64,000 nt of DNA from an uncultured Flavobacteriales bacterium (GTDB lineage Bacteria; Bacteroidota; Bacteroidia; Flavobacteriales_D; Sanyastnellaceae): positions 1-64,000 of the forward strand of contig CASICO010000004.1 in NCBI GenBank assembly GCA_949373165.1, in the 5' to 3' direction. The notes under the pieces are model-generated. The model worked only from the letters and a program-made list of their open reading frames with translations. It searched no databases and had not been told where the DNA came from. Positions within the stretch are counted from its first letter, which is position 1. Every line of letters begins with the position of its first letter. A program made the translations under genes and the position numbers. Positions 46,472 through 55,957 of this stretch are shown here, piece by piece.

Positions 46472-47977
46472 TCAGATTCTGGACTGAAGGAAGCGCTGGA
46501 TCTCGAACCAGCGTTCAGGCTTTAAGACGATTTTCCCTTCGTTGTCCAACAGGAAATACGTCGGGGTTTGCGTGATCTTGTAGTCATCCGTGATCGGTGC
46601 ATCCCACCCTTTCAATTGGCACACATTCGACCAAGGGATTTGATTTTCGGCAATCGCGTTGGTCCACGCGATTTTCTGTTGGTCCACAGAGATGCCAATC
46701 ACACCGAAACCACGCGGATTCAAATCCTTGTACATGGGAACAAGGTTGGGGATTTCCTGCTCACACTTGTGACACCAGCTCGCCCAAAACATAACCAGCG
46801 TGTATTGATTTCGAGCCACTTCTTCCCCCAAGTCAATCATTTTTCCAGAGGGGTCCGCAATGCGGAATCCAGGGGGGGTATTTCCCACCCTTAAATTGAG
46901 GATGCCCTGAGCCCGCTGACGAATCACATCAGAGAGGTTCGCTCCACAATCTTCGTCGAAGATGTAGTTGTCCAAGATGTATTGACAAATGGTCTCCTTC
47001 CCCGTATTGTAGAAGCCATCCAGCATGTTGTACAATGCGAATTCCAACACGACTGGATTGTCCTCACAAGACGCTTTCACCAGGTCAATGCAGCTCAAGA
47101 AACCAGAGTCCTTGCCTTCACTGAACGTCCGCATCATGGATTGAATGCGATCCGGAAGGGCCATGGATCGGGTCAAACTGTTGTCGCTCACGTCCAAATC
47201 GCTCAAAAAAGTGCCTTTGTCGCCCAAGAATCTAGGCTGCTTCCAGGTTAGAAACTTGGCCAAGTATGTCCCTGGGTTTGCACGGATAAACTGGTGCTGT
47301 GTTTGGGCCAGTTCGTCTTCTTTGGCCTTGACCTTCGCTTTGGTGGCCGCCTCTTGGCCGCCTCCCTGCTTGTACAACTGGCGGACTTGGTTCTTGTTGG
47401 CGGCCTCGGCACCCCGATATGCAAACCAACCGCGGTTCTCCACGCTCTCGGTTCTGCCGCCGGTCATGCGCGCATTTTGAAAGTCAATCGTCAACTCCGG
47501 CTCATCCGGATTCAAAATGATGTCTGCGGTCTTCTTTCCCGTCTCAAATCCCAAGCCATAGAAACCTCGGCCCACTTCCACCTTGCCAAAATCAAAACTG
47601 CCGTTGGTCATTTTAGCGGAATCCAAAACGGCAATGTTGCGGCCTTCTGTTTCGAAGAGATACAACATGCCATTTCGGCCTTGAACACTGCCGGAAAAGT
47701 CCACCTTGCCCACTTTGTCTCCTCGGTTTTGAGCGTTGATCCCATCCAAATAATTGGGGTTCTCTCTTCCGCCACCAGACACCTGTTGTGCCGATTGGAC
47801 AGGAGAAGAAGGGGACGGCGCCGCGACCTGACTTGCCTGAACATTGGCCGCGAGGGCCGCTGTAGGGTCCACCACGGGGCCCTTTCTTTTTTCGGAAGCT
47901 TCGCCAGTGGAACAGGCGAACAAAAGCAAGCTGAGGCTAAGAGAGATCAACATGACAAATGGGATGCGTTGTTGCAT
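46472..47977 (-). CDS. TlpA-like thioredoxin-fold lipoprotein
   Basis: 501 residues. Lipoprotein signal peptide with lipobox LLFAC (lipid Cys22), a Pro/Ser/Gln-rich linker to about 75, a beta-rich DUF4369-like region, a helical middle, and a C-terminal thioredoxin-like domain with the active site FWASWCHKCEQEIP (CxxC). This layout is common for Bacteroidota extracytoplasmic thiol-disulfide reductases that keep periplasmic Cys reduced. Six further Cys lie in the middle region. A TAATTTTC box (47981-47988) ends 3 nt before its ATG. Confidence 0.85.
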   Translation of the reverse strand: MQQRIPFVMLISLSLSLLLFACSTGEASEKRKGPVVDPTAALAANVQASQVAAPSPSSPVQSAQQVSGGGRENPNYLDGINAQNRGDKVGKVDFSGSVQGRNGMLYLFETEGRNIAVLDSAKMTNGSFDFGKVEVGRGFYGLGFETGKKTADIILNPDEPELTIDFQNARMTGGRTESVENRGWFAYRGAEAANKNQVRQLYKQGGGQEAATKAKVKAKEDELAQTQHQFIRANPGTYLAKFLTWKQPRFLGDKGTFLSDLDVSDNSLTRSMALPDRIQSMMRTFSEGKDSGFLSCIDLVKASCEDNPVVLEFALYNMLDGFYNTGKETICQYILDNYIFDEDCGANLSDVIRQRAQGILNLRVGNTPPGFRIADPSGKMIDLGEEVARNQYTLVMFWASWCHKCEQEIPNLVPMYKDLNPRGFGVIGISVDQQKIAWTNAIAENQIPWSNVCQLKGWDAPITDDYKITQTPTYFLLDNEGKIVLKPERWFEIQRFLQSRI

Positions 47978-47980
47978 GCC

Positions 47981-47988
47981 GAAAATTA
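47981..47988 (-). promoter_or_regulatory. -7-like box TAATTTTC abutting the TlpA-like gene
   Basis: One mismatch to TAnnTTTG on the minus strand, 3 nt upstream of the ATG at 47977. Confidence 0.35.
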
Positions 47989-48088
47989 AGCCCTGACATC
48001 ATGAGATAACAAGGTCAGTCTGCGAATCCCCACCTTTCTAACGTGAATTAACGCTCTACCCTGTCCTCGCATGGGGTTTTGCATCGCG

Positions 48089-48096
48089 TATCTTTC
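48089..48096 (+). promoter_or_regulatory. -7-like box TATCTTTC abutting the 48101 start
   Basis: One mismatch to TAnnTTTG, 4 nt before ATG 48101. It decides between this start and the ATG at 48071, which lies upstream of the box. Confidence 0.4.
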
Positions 48097-48100
48097 TCCG

Positions 48101-48682
48101 ATGGACCGACAGACCGCACTGCTTGTTCTTCAGCTTCCAGATGCCCCAACAGCAGAGGAAATCCACAACGCCTTTGAAGGACATGTCTTTCAACTCCGGG
48201 ATTTTTTGTTTCGGCAAACCATTGTTCCTCAAGTCTTTAGGTCGAAAGTGAATCGGCTTCTGACCGCTTCTGAAGTTGGGGAAACGTTGGGTGCGGAACT
48301 GACCCCATCCAGCATTGAGATTCCGGAGCTGAGCCCCCTGCTGGGAACAGCCGATCAAGTCGTGCGCACACACGCCGACAATGTGGGGCGCCTCCGGTCC
48401 GCCATGGCCACAACACTGAATCCAACTTGCCTTTCACGCCTGGGGGAATGTTTGGTCCGGCTCCAGCAACAGTACTTACACAACATGGCCGAATGGTCGG
48501 CTGAACGCACACTGGAAGGAGCGAAAACGGTCCCCATGCGCGAGGAGTGGTCGCCTGCGGCGTTGGCTTCGGCCATCGAATCGGAGCGCAAAGGCGAAGT
48601 TTTAGATGAGGCCACATCCGGGCGATTGCAGACTGAGCTTTTGAGAATGCAAACGCTGATCCGCGGCGCCATTGTGGCGTAG
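48101..48682 (+). CDS. Hypothetical helical cytoplasmic protein
   Basis: 193 residues from ATG 48101. No signal peptide or membrane segment. Mostly helical; the first 50 residues (LLVLQLPDAPTAEEIHNAFE, then FQLRDFLFRQ) faintly resemble a J-domain-like helix pair, but there is no HPD motif. I do not recognise the family. Isolated between the divergent TlpA-like gene and the convergent ppx (20 bp), so context says little. Confidence 0.55.
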   Translation: MDRQTALLVLQLPDAPTAEEIHNAFEGHVFQLRDFLFRQTIVPQVFRSKVNRLLTASEVGETLGAELTPSSIEIPELSPLLGTADQVVRTHADNVGRLRSAMATTLNPTCLSRLGECLVRLQQQYLHNMAEWSAERTLEGAKTVPMREEWSPAALASAIESERKGEVLDEATSGRLQTELLRMQTLIRGAIVA

Positions 48683-48702
48683 GCCACGCCAAGACGCATC
48701 GC

Positions 48703-49608
48703 TTAGCTTTTGTCCGATTGCTTTTCGGCGGCACCCCTCTGGTGCAACTGAAGCACCATCCCATCCCCCAGTCCAACTTTGGGTACCACCAAGGCTGGGG
48801 AATCAACCAGGTTCATCACCCTGAGGTAGATGGAACCTGCTGGAACAATCACATCTGCCCGATCTGGCTTCAAGCCAAACTGGTCCATCCGCTCCGTATA
48901 ACTGAGACTCTCCAACTGCCCATGAAGATCAGCCAGCTTCTCCAAAGACATAGGAGACCGAGATGGCCCGTTGGATAGCTTTTGCAACTGATTGATGTTG
49001 CCCCCGGTGGCGATAACCATGGGCCGAGACACCCCATATTCGGCCAGCAATGCCTTACTCCAACTGGCCATGTCTGTCCAAACCTCAGGGTCCACCTTGT
49101 CCTGAATCAAACGGACGGAACCCACTTTGAAACTCCGCCCCGCAAGCCTCGAGCCCTGTCGGATCAAGGTGAGCTCTGTAGAACCTCCCCCCACGTCCAC
49201 ATACAAGTAATCTTGGTTCCGGTCCAGAACACTGATTGAAAAGTTCAAGAAAATCAAATCGGCCTCCTCTTCACCATCAATGACCTCAATGTCCACATTG
49301 GCCTCTTCCCGCACCCGGTCGACCACCTCCTGTGCATTCGTGGCCTCCCGCATTGCACTTGTCGCACAAGCACGCCAAGCGTCAACCCCCATGGCCTTCA
49401 TGAGCAAACGAAAGGCCTTCATTGCCGTGGTCAACTGACGCCCCTTCTCCTTTCCGATTTTTCCAGATTCAAACACATCCTCACCCAAACGGATAGGTAG
49501 CCTCGTGTAAGCCACCTTGTCCGAATGAATGCCCTCGGAATCGACCCGAATCTCCTTGATCAAAAGCCGAACTGCATTCGATCCAATGTCAATGGCTGCA
49601 TACCTCAT
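48703..49608 (-). CDS. ppx: Exopolyphosphatase / Ppx-GppA family phosphatase
   Basis: 301 residues from MRYAAIDIGSNAVRLLI. ASKHA-fold hydrolase that removes terminal phosphate from polyphosphate or pppGpp. The phosphate-1 loop DIGSNAVRL, the ATSAMREATN segment, the phosphate-2 loop YVDVGGGSTEL and the late motif IVPAGSIYLRVM are present. It has only the core domains, about 200 residues shorter than E. coli Ppx, as in most Bacteroidota. The ATG overlaps the ppk stop (ATGA at 49605-49608), so synthesis and breakdown of polyP are coupled in one operon. Confidence 0.9.
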   Translation of the reverse strand: MRYAAIDIGSNAVRLLIKEIRVDSEGIHSDKVAYTRLPIRLGEDVFESGKIGKEKGRQLTTAMKAFRLLMKAMGVDAWRACATSAMREATNAQEVVDRVREEANVDIEVIDGEEEADLIFLNFSISVLDRNQDYLYVDVGGGSTELTLIRQGSRLAGRSFKVGSVRLIQDKVDPEVWTDMASWSKALLAEYGVSRPMVIATGGNINQLQKLSNGPSRSPMSLEKLADLHGQLESLSYTERMDQFGLKPDRADVIVPAGSIYLRVMNLVDSPALVVPKVGLGDGMVLQLHQRGAAEKQSDKS

Positions 49609-51698
49609 CTCCCAAGCCCTTTGCCTTGCAATTGCCGTTTGTAGTAGGCGTAAGTGGATTTGTGACTGTCCACGCGCGGCGCGCCATCCGGACAAGAAAC
49701 GTAGCGGTTGCGCTGTTTTTTATCCAGCTTTCTGCTTTTCACGTTGTCTTTGAGCTGAAAATCAAGCACCGCGCTGATCTCTGCCTGCAAGGTCTCATCA
49801 TAAATTGGGACGCTCACCTCGATTCTTCGGTCCAAATTCCGCGTCATCCAATCTGCACTGGAAATGTAGAATTCCGGCTTTCCTCCCGCCCCAAAGGCCA
49901 CGACTCGGGCGTGCTCCAAGAACCGCCCCACCACGCTGAAAGCCTCGATTCGATCGCTCAACCCCCTCACCCCTGCCTTCAGAGCACAGGCCCCCCGGAC
50001 AATGAGCTTGATGTCCACCCCCGCCTGGCTCGCCGCATAAAGTTTGCGAATCATCCCCGCATCCGTGAGGTTGTTGCACTTCAAAATCATCCACGCTTTC
50101 CTCCCTGCTTTGGCTTCCGCAATCTCCCGGTCAATCATCTGTGAAAACCGACGGCGCGTGCTGTAAGGGGACACAATCAGGTGCCGGAATACGCCACGCT
50201 GGTAATTGTGCTCAAAAAATTGAAAGAGCCTTTCCACCTCACCCGCAACCCGTTTGTCGGCCGTTAAAAGCGCCAAATCGCTGAAAACCCCGGCGGTGGA
50301 CTCATTGAAGTTGCCTGTCCCCACATGCGCATAATGCCGCTCTTGCCGTCCCTCCTTTCGGGTAATGAGGAGCAACTTAGAATGGGTTTTGAGTCCGGCA
50401 ACACCAAAAATCACTTGAATTCCGGCCTCTTGAAGGGCCTGCGTGACCTTGATGTTGTTGCGCTCATCGAAGCGGGCGTGCAATTCAATCACCACCTGCA
50501 CCTCCTTCCCATTCAAAGCTGCACTCGTAAGGGCATTGATGATGTGGGAGTTCTTGGCCACCCGGTACAAGTTGATTCGAATCGCGGTGACCTTGGGGTC
50601 GATGGCCGCTTCCCTGAGCATGTCGACCAACTGCGAAAACGCATGATACGGGTAGTGCAACAGGATATCCCGCTTGGCCACCTCCTCAAAAATGCTTGGC
50701 TTGCCCTGAAGGTGCCGGTGCGGCAAGGGCCTCATTTTGCCAAAAGTCAAATCGGGGAGGTCCAAATCGGGGAAGTCCATCAAGTCCCGTCGATTGTGGT
50801 AGCGGCCACCCGGAATGATGTTGGCTTCATCAATCACACCCAGCTTCCGAATTAGAAATTTGAGCAACTCGGCAGGCATGGTGTGGTCGTACAAGAAGCG
50901 CACGTAGTCTCCATGCTTCCTTTTGGCAATGCCCTTTCGCATTTTCTCCAACAGGGACTTCGACAAGTCGTCGTCCATGTCAATCTCGGCATCCCGGGTC
51001 ACTTTGATGGCAAAAGCCGAGACGGCGGTCGGCTGAAACGTGGAAAACAGCCTCGGAAGTCCCACCCGAACCACGTCGTCCAAAAACATGATCCCTTGCC
51101 TCCCCGCTTTTGCAGGCAGGACAACAAATCGATCCAAATGATCGGGCAATTCCAAGAGGGCAAAACGCGCCCGCTTCGACACGTCTCCTTCCAACTGAAT
51201 AACGTGGTAAACGGTGCCATCCCGGAGTTCGGGCACCCCCACATCCGAAATCAAAATGGGCACCAATTGCGGACGCACCTTTCGGTCGAAATGATCGCGG
51301 ACGAAAGTCCACTGCTCTTCGTCGAGCTGCCCCTCGTCCATGAGGTCAATTCCCTGTTCCGCGAGCTGGTCCTCTACTTCTCCAAACGCTTGATTGAACC
51401 TAGACTGAAGGTCAATCACCCGCTCTGTAATCCCCGTGACCGTTTCCTCAACCCCAAAGCCCAAAGTGGTGGTGGTTCGTTTGCCGAGCAGGGCCATGCG
51501 CCGAAGGGCCGCAACACGCACACGGAAGAACTCGTCGAGATTGTTGGAGAATATGCCCAAGAAGCGCATGCGCTCCACCGGAGGCACTTGCTCGTCCTCT
51601 GCCTCCTGAAGCACACGCTCATTGAAGGAGAGCCAGCTGAGCTCTCGGTTGAAGAACTCCTCTTGCGGGGACATCCCGCCTTTTGGCGAGGGCATCAT
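49605..51698 (-). CDS. ppk: Polyphosphate kinase 1
   Basis: 697 residues from ATG 51698; the frame extends to a GTG at 51818, but that part is unlike the family and a -7-like box (51737-51744) lies inside it. The enzyme polymerises the ATP gamma-phosphate into polyP and is membrane-associated. Family landmarks: FFNRELSWLSFNERVLQEA at the N-terminus, then THSKLLLITR and HYAHVGTGNFNE, which carry the two His equivalent to E. coli His435 and His454, including the autophosphorylated residue. The C-terminal phospholipase D-like domains are complete. Divergent from the peroxiredoxin gene. Confidence 0.93.
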   Translation of the reverse strand: MMPSPKGGMSPQEEFFNRELSWLSFNERVLQEAEDEQVPPVERMRFLGIFSNNLDEFFRVRVAALRRMALLGKRTTTTLGFGVEETVTGITERVIDLQSRFNQAFGEVEDQLAEQGIDLMDEGQLDEEQWTFVRDHFDRKVRPQLVPILISDVGVPELRDGTVYHVIQLEGDVSKRARFALLELPDHLDRFVVLPAKAGRQGIMFLDDVVRVGLPRLFSTFQPTAVSAFAIKVTRDAEIDMDDDLSKSLLEKMRKGIAKRKHGDYVRFLYDHTMPAELLKFLIRKLGVIDEANIIPGGRYHNRRDLMDFPDLDLPDLTFGKMRPLPHRHLQGKPSIFEEVAKRDILLHYPYHAFSQLVDMLREAAIDPKVTAIRINLYRVAKNSHIINALTSAALNGKEVQVVIELHARFDERNNIKVTQALQEAGIQVIFGVAGLKTHSKLLLITRKEGRQERHYAHVGTGNFNESTAGVFSDLALLTADKRVAGEVERLFQFFEHNYQRGVFRHLIVSPYSTRRRFSQMIDREIAEAKAGRKAWMILKCNNLTDAGMIRKLYAASQAGVDIKLIVRGACALKAGVRGLSDRIEAFSVVGRFLEHARVVAFGAGGKPEFYISSADWMTRNLDRRIEVSVPIYDETLQAEISAVLDFQLKDNVKSRKLDKKQRNRYVSCPDGAPRVDSHKSTYAYYKRQLQGKGLGR

Positions 51699-51736
51699 TT
51701 TGCCGGACTTGGCTTTAGAATCAGAAGACACGAAAG

Positions 51737-51744
51737 CGAAGATA
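51737..51744 (-). promoter_or_regulatory. -7-like box TATCTTCG before ppk
   Basis: One mismatch to TAnnTTTG; the same octamer as the aconitase box. It lies 38 nt upstream of ATG 51698. Confidence 0.4.
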
Positions 51745-51832
51745 CCTGTGCCCCGACGCCACCGACGGTCCAACGTGAACATTTGCACGCCTCTCGCACT
51801 TGATTTGGTGCTCTTCACACCAACTTCGCGCC

Positions 51833-52399
51833 ATGCCTCTACTTGGAAACACTGCCCCCGTCATCAGCGCCACTGCCGTCTTAAACGGCCAAGTGATGCG
51901 TGAATTCACCCTCGAACAGTTCCATGGCCAGTATGTGGTGCTTTTTTTCTACCCCGAAGATTTTACGTCGGTTTGCGGATCAGAAGTGCACGCTTTCCAA
52001 GACCGACTTGCCGATTTTAAATCGCGCGATGCGGTGGTGATTGGATGCAGCACCGATTCGGCCTCCACGCACAAACAGTACCTGCGCACACCGGCCAATC
52101 AAGGCGGCGCCGAAGGCGTCACTTACCCCTTGATTGCCGACACCAACCGCACTGTTTCCGACGCCTTTGGCACCCTCGATGGTCACTTTGACTACGATGC
52201 CCAAGGCAAGCTGGTGGCCACTTCGGACCTGCTCTGTAACCGTGGGTTGTTTATTCTCGATAAAGAAGGCGTGGTCCTCCACCAAGCCTACCACTTGAAG
52301 CCCATCGGTCGAGATTTGGACGCCGTCTTGCGCGAACTCGACGCGATTCGCCACCTCCAAATCAACGGCGAGGTGTGCATGGCCGACTGGAAGGCCTAA
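51833..52399 (+). CDS. Typical 2-Cys peroxiredoxin
   Basis: 188 residues from MPLLGNTAPVISATAVLNG. Thiol peroxidase of the AhpC/Prx1 class reducing H2O2 and organic hydroperoxides. Peroxidatic Cys48 sits in FYPEDFTSVCGSE, where most relatives have FTFVCPTE, so the residues after the Cys are unusual (Gly-Ser for Pro-Thr). The resolving Cys182 is near the end in GEVCMADWKA. DLLCNRGLFILDKEGVV is the usual SxxRGxFIID region with a Cys and Asn variation. Divergent from ppk; followed by a small secreted protein. Confidence 0.9.
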   Translation: MPLLGNTAPVISATAVLNGQVMREFTLEQFHGQYVVLFFYPEDFTSVCGSEVHAFQDRLADFKSRDAVVIGCSTDSASTHKQYLRTPANQGGAEGVTYPLIADTNRTVSDAFGTLDGHFDYDAQGKLVATSDLLCNRGLFILDKEGVVLHQAYHLKPIGRDLDAVLRELDAIRHLQINGEVCMADWKA

Positions 52400-52420
52400 T
52401 CTCATGCCTGGCGAAACGCA

Positions 52421-52428
52421 TTAGTTTG
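52421..52428 (+). promoter_or_regulatory. -7-like box TTAGTTTG abutting the 52434 start
   Basis: One mismatch to TAnnTTTG, 5 nt before the ATG. It is close to TTACTTTG before namZ in both sequence and spacing. Confidence 0.35.
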
Positions 52429-52433
52429 CTGGC

Positions 52434-52697
52434 ATGTCTTCTTCCAATCTCAAGTCCGCCTTTTTCGGCTTCTTTGTCGCATGCGCCCTATTCACGGCAT
52501 ATGCCTTCAGCAATTCAGAAACAGCAACGCCAGCCGCTCGATCCCTGTCCGACCTCTCCATTGAGGTGCCCGTTGCAGGATGGACAGACTTGGGCGGTGC
52601 GATTTATAGCCCCTCCGAAGGCATTTATCAGGTCATTTATGGTGACTTTGGCAGCGGGGACGAGTTCTCCATTGTCGAAGTGGTCGGGTTCGACTAA
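52434..52697 (+). CDS. Small exported protein of unknown function
   Basis: 87 residues: an N-terminal hydrophobic segment (AFFGFFVACALFTAYAF) that is either a signal peptide or an anchor, then about 55 residues predicted as a small beta domain (VAGWTDLGGAIYSPSEGIYQ and following). No Cys outside the signal region. No family recognised. It stops 6 bp before the convergent stop at 52704. Confidence 0.55.
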   Translation: MSSSNLKSAFFGFFVACALFTAYAFSNSETATPAARSLSDLSIEVPVAGWTDLGGAIYSPSEGIYQVIYGDFGSGDEFSIVEVVGFD

Positions 52698-52703
52698 CCA
52701 CAA

Positions 52704-53144
52704 TCAGCCCTTGAGCCAGCGTGAGATGTAGGCTTCCAAACGATCGGCGTTGGCGGCCGAAATTCTCATGTCCACACTGCCCGATTCGGTCATGCCTTCA
52801 GGGGTGTTCCAACCGCACCAAATCGTCATGCGTTCATGACTGCTTTCCGGCATGCGGGTAACGCCGCTCACCTCGCCCCGTCGCAATGGCGCGCCATATA
52901 CTTCAAGACGGCTGCGGAAGTACAAAATGGCGCCATCTGCCGTGCGTTCAAAATTGCATGCGGTGCGGGCCGAGTCCACCCCTACCAAGGCATGGACTTC
53001 TCCTGACCCCCCCACAAGTTCTGCTCGAGGCGAGCCTGTTCCGCCGGACTTTAGCGACGCCCAAAAACCCAGTGGCTTTCCAGAAATGGCGTGGACCTCG
53101 GCCCAACGCCGGGGGTCATTGTAGGTCAAGTTCCAAAGTCGCAT
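52704..53144 (-). CDS. Hypothetical protein at the end of the DASH cryptochrome operon
   Basis: 146 residues from ATG 53144 (MRLWNLTYNDPRRWAEVHAI), overlapping the cryptochrome gene by 29 bp in another frame. No signal peptide, no membrane span; mixed beta with several Trp. Not recognised. The overlap with the upstream gene and the close fit to the convergent gene's end support it being real. Context suggests cotranscription with light-response genes, but no function can be given. Confidence 0.55.
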   Translation of the reverse strand: MRLWNLTYNDPRRWAEVHAISGKPLGFWASLKSGGTGSPRAELVGGSGEVHALVGVDSARTACNFERTADGAILYFRSRLEVYGAPLRRGEVSGVTRMPESSHERMTIWCGWNTPEGMTESGSVDMRISAANADRLEAYISRWLKG

Positions 53145-54411
53145 GGCTCCAATGTCTGCGGTATTTGCCATCCGCATCATAGCGTTCGGCTTGCCCTGAA
53201 GTGTTGAATTTGCGGTTGGGACGCGGGTCGTTGCCCACACCGGCGACGTAAATCCAGTTGCCATAATTGCTGGCGGGATCGTGGTCGAGCAACATGTGCT
53301 CGAACCAACTCGCACCCATGCGCCAGTCCACACCCAAATCGTGAACCAAGTAGCTGGCTACGTTTTGTCGGCCACGGTTCGACATGAAGCCCGTGGCAGC
53401 GAGCTCCCGCATGTTGGCGTTTACGAAGTCGCACTGGGTGCGGCCTTCGCACCATGCCTCAAACGTGCGCCGGTCCGTGCGCCACTTGGGACTCTCGTTT
53501 TTGATGCCACGCTTGTGAAAGATGCGGTTGCCATAGCGCATGGCCACATAACGAAAATAATCGCGCCAAATGAGCTCGAAAAGCAGCCAATACGTGTCTT
53601 CGTTCTTTTCGATTTCACCCTCAAACTCCCGCACTTGGGCATGAATCTCTCGGGGGCTAATGCAGCCCAGCGCGAGCCAAGGCGAAAACTTCGAGCTGTA
53701 GTCGGCTCCCAGCAATCCGTTGCGCGTCTTCTTGTAGACACGGAGCTTCTTGGTCTCCCAGAAATAATGATCCAGCCGGGCCCAAGCCGCTTTGGCTCCG
53801 CCCTTGAAAGGAAGCACGCCCCGGGCATCGGGAATCCTAGGCTCCACGCCCAAGTCCGCCATAGAAGGAACCGCATCGCCCTCCAAGCCATCTGGCAAAA
53901 CCAAAGCCTCGGGTTCCGGCAAGGGGTCGCGGACGTCGGCTCGTTTTTCCATTTTGCCTCGGAAACGTGTAAACACATCGGGCAGCTGTTCCAATTCAAA
54001 CGGAAGGTCGTCCGGATGGTACATCGTCATTTGCTCCTCCAAGCGCAAGTCAAGCCGCTGTCCCACCTGAGCTTCTCGCTCCACCTCTTGCTGGGTGTGC
54101 TCAGCCGTCGCAAAAACTGTGCGCGCGCCCAGGTCCTCGGCCAATGCGCCCAAGACCTCTGCTGGCTCTCCTTTTCGGATCAGCAAGGTCCCACCCATGT
54201 CTTCCAAGTCTGCCTTCAAATCCGCCAGCGACTCCAATAAGAACTGCGTGCGAAATGCACCGGTTTTGACTTGTCCCCATCTGTCCTCTTCCCAAAATTG
54301 AGGGTCGAAAATGAACACTGGAACGACTTCAGAGGACGCCTTTACTGCGGCATTCAAGGCCGCATTGTCGGTGACCCGCAGGTCGTTTCGGAACCAAATT
54401 AAGCTGCGCAT
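53116..54411 (-). CDS. DASH-family cryptochrome
   Basis: 431 residues. N-terminal photolyase alpha/beta domain starting MRSLIWFRNDLRVTDNAALN; the FAD-binding helical domain contains YSSKFSPWLALGCISPREIH, LIWRDYFRYVAMRYGNRIFH, then RELAATGFMSNRGRQNVASYL and the DASH-typical FEHMLLDHDPASNYGNWIYV and AGVGNDPRPNRKFN. DASH proteins repair CPDs in single-stranded or looped DNA and may signal blue light. It follows phrB with a 1-nt gap, so the two are cotranscribed. Confidence 0.93.
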   Translation of the reverse strand: MRSLIWFRNDLRVTDNAALNAAVKASSEVVPVFIFDPQFWEEDRWGQVKTGAFRTQFLLESLADLKADLEDMGGTLLIRKGEPAEVLGALAEDLGARTVFATAEHTQQEVEREAQVGQRLDLRLEEQMTMYHPDDLPFELEQLPDVFTRFRGKMEKRADVRDPLPEPEALVLPDGLEGDAVPSMADLGVEPRIPDARGVLPFKGGAKAAWARLDHYFWETKKLRVYKKTRNGLLGADYSSKFSPWLALGCISPREIHAQVREFEGEIEKNEDTYWLLFELIWRDYFRYVAMRYGNRIFHKRGIKNESPKWRTDRRTFEAWCEGRTQCDFVNANMRELAATGFMSNRGRQNVASYLVHDLGVDWRMGASWFEHMLLDHDPASNYGNWIYVAGVGNDPRPNRKFNTSGQAERYDADGKYRRHWSHATLELDLQ

Positions 54412-54412
54412 T

Positions 54413-55957
54413 TCAGAGGTTTTCTAGGTTGGCCAGAACGGCATCACCGCGCTCCAGCAAGGCCTCCCGTTTCTCTGGGGCCATTTTGTCCCAAGTGCGA
54501 TAGGCCATGCCAATGCGCGGATTGCGCTCGAGCTTGGCCCGATTTCGGGCATGGAAATGCCAGTACAAACTGTTGAGCGGGCAGCTGTTCTCCCCCGTCT
54601 TGTCGGCCGCATCGTAGCTGCACCCGCTGCAGTAAGGCCCCATTTTTTTTATGTAATTCGCCGAAGCTGCATAGGGCTTGGTCCCCACAATTCCGCCATC
54701 GGCAAATTGACTCATGCCCCGGGTATTGGTGATCTCCACCCATTCAATGGCGTCGATATAAATACCTAAGTACCAGCGGTCTACCTCGTCGGGGTGAATC
54801 CCAGCCAACAGCATAAAATTGCCAGTCACCATCAACCTCTGGATGTGGTGTGCGTAGCTGTAATCCAAGCTTTGTTGAATGGCATGCCCCACACACGCCA
54901 TCTTGGTTTTGCCCGTCCAAAACCAAGACGGCAAAGCATTGTCCGCTTCAAAAAAGTTGAGCTCCCCATATTCGGGCATGTGGGCCCAATACACCCCCCT
55001 CATGTACTCTCTCCAACCCAAGATTTGACGAATGAACCCTTCGACTTGAGTGATGTCTGCATGATCAGGATCGGATCTCCAACGGTCCTCCACCGCCCCA
55101 ATCACCTCCCGAGGAGAAATCAACTTGGCATTCATACAGAAAGAGATTCGGGCATGATACAAGGACCAATACTCCGGATGCATGGCGTCTTGAAAATCGC
55201 CAAACCTTGGCAGACACTCCTCCACGAAAAAGTCGAGCAACTCCAGACCTTCGGCACGGGTGACAGGCCACAAAAACCGTTTCGAATCCACAGTGCCAAT
55301 GGTCTTTACCCCACATTCTGCCAACATGCCCTCGAGGGCAGACAGGTCACGCTCAAACAAAAGAGGCTCCAAAGGACGATGGTCCTTTGGGAGCTTTTTC
55401 CGATTTGTCGCATCGTAATTCCACTTGCCTCCCGCAGGCTCTTGCCCCTCTGAACCCACTTCCATGAGCACGCCATGGGCCTTCCTCATGCGGCGGTAAA
55501 ACGACTCCATGAGGTACGTCTTCTTGCCTTTAAACTGATCGGCCAAATCTCCACGCTGGGTCAAAAAATGATGCGTATCCACCGCATCTGCGCAGTCTCC
55601 AAATTCTGCCGCGAGGGCCTTCAGCTGAACATCTAGCCGATGCTCATCTGGCCATTGATATTCGAACCGCTCGCACCCCTCTTCCGCCATGATCATGCGC
55701 ACATTCGCCTCGAGACCTTGGGTGTTTTTAGCCTCGTTCAACGCGAGGTAAACCACACGGTGCCCTTCTGACCTGCGCTCCTCAGCAAACGCACGCATGG
55801 CCGCAAAAAACGCCAACACTTTCTGAATGTGATGCGGCGCATAATCTGTCTCCTGCCGCATCTCAGCAAGCAAGTAAACGACGTCTCCCGAAACCACATC
55901 AAACCAAGGATGAGCAGCATTGAGCTGGTCTCCCAATATGAGACGGAGGGTGTTCAT
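54413..55957 (-). CDS. Iron-sulfur bacterial cryptochrome/(6-4) photolyase (FeS-BCP)
   Basis: 514 residues from [19 protein letters not shown]; this start overlaps the stop of the DUF2256 gene (ATGA). Prokaryotic (6-4) photolyase class with a [4Fe-4S] cluster, FAD and a ribolumazine-type antenna. Cysteines at 355, 443, 446 and 459 have exactly the spacing of A. tumefaciens PhrB 350/438/441/454. Other landmarks: [41 protein letters not shown], then [20 protein letters not shown] near the cluster. Repairs (6-4) photoproducts with blue light. Confidence 0.93.
   Translation of the reverse strand: MNTLRLILGDQLNAAHPWFDVVSGDVVYLLAEMRQETDYAPHHIQKVLAFFAAMRAFAEERRSEGHRVVYLALNEAKNTQGLEANVRMIMAEEGCERFEYQWPDEHRLDVQLKALAAEFGDCADAVDTHHFLTQRGDLADQFKGKKTYLMESFYRRMRKAHGVLMEVGSEGQEPAGGKWNYDATNRKKLPKDHRPLEPLLFERDLSALEGMLAECGVKTIGTVDSKRFLWPVTRAEGLELLDFFVEECLPRFGDFQDAMHPEYWSLYHARISFCMNAKLISPREVIGAVEDRWRSDPDHADITQVEGFIRQILGWREYMRGVYWAHMPEYGELNFFEADNALPSWFWTGKTKMACVGHAIQQSLDYSYAHHIQRLMVTGNFMLLAGIHPDEVDRWYLGIYIDAIEWVEITNTRGMSQFADGGIVGTKPYAASANYIKKMGPYCSGCSYDAADKTGENSCPLNSLYWHFHARNRAKLERNPRIGMAYRTWDKMAPEKREALLERGDAVLANLENL

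Noticed and set aside
50883..51803. 306-codon plus-strand frame opposite ppk
   Set aside because: Shadow of polyphosphate kinase; composition is His/Arg-rich as expected for an antisense frame.
53281..54240. 319-codon plus-strand frame opposite the DASH cryptochrome
   Set aside because: No motif; the cryptochrome frame is fully supported.
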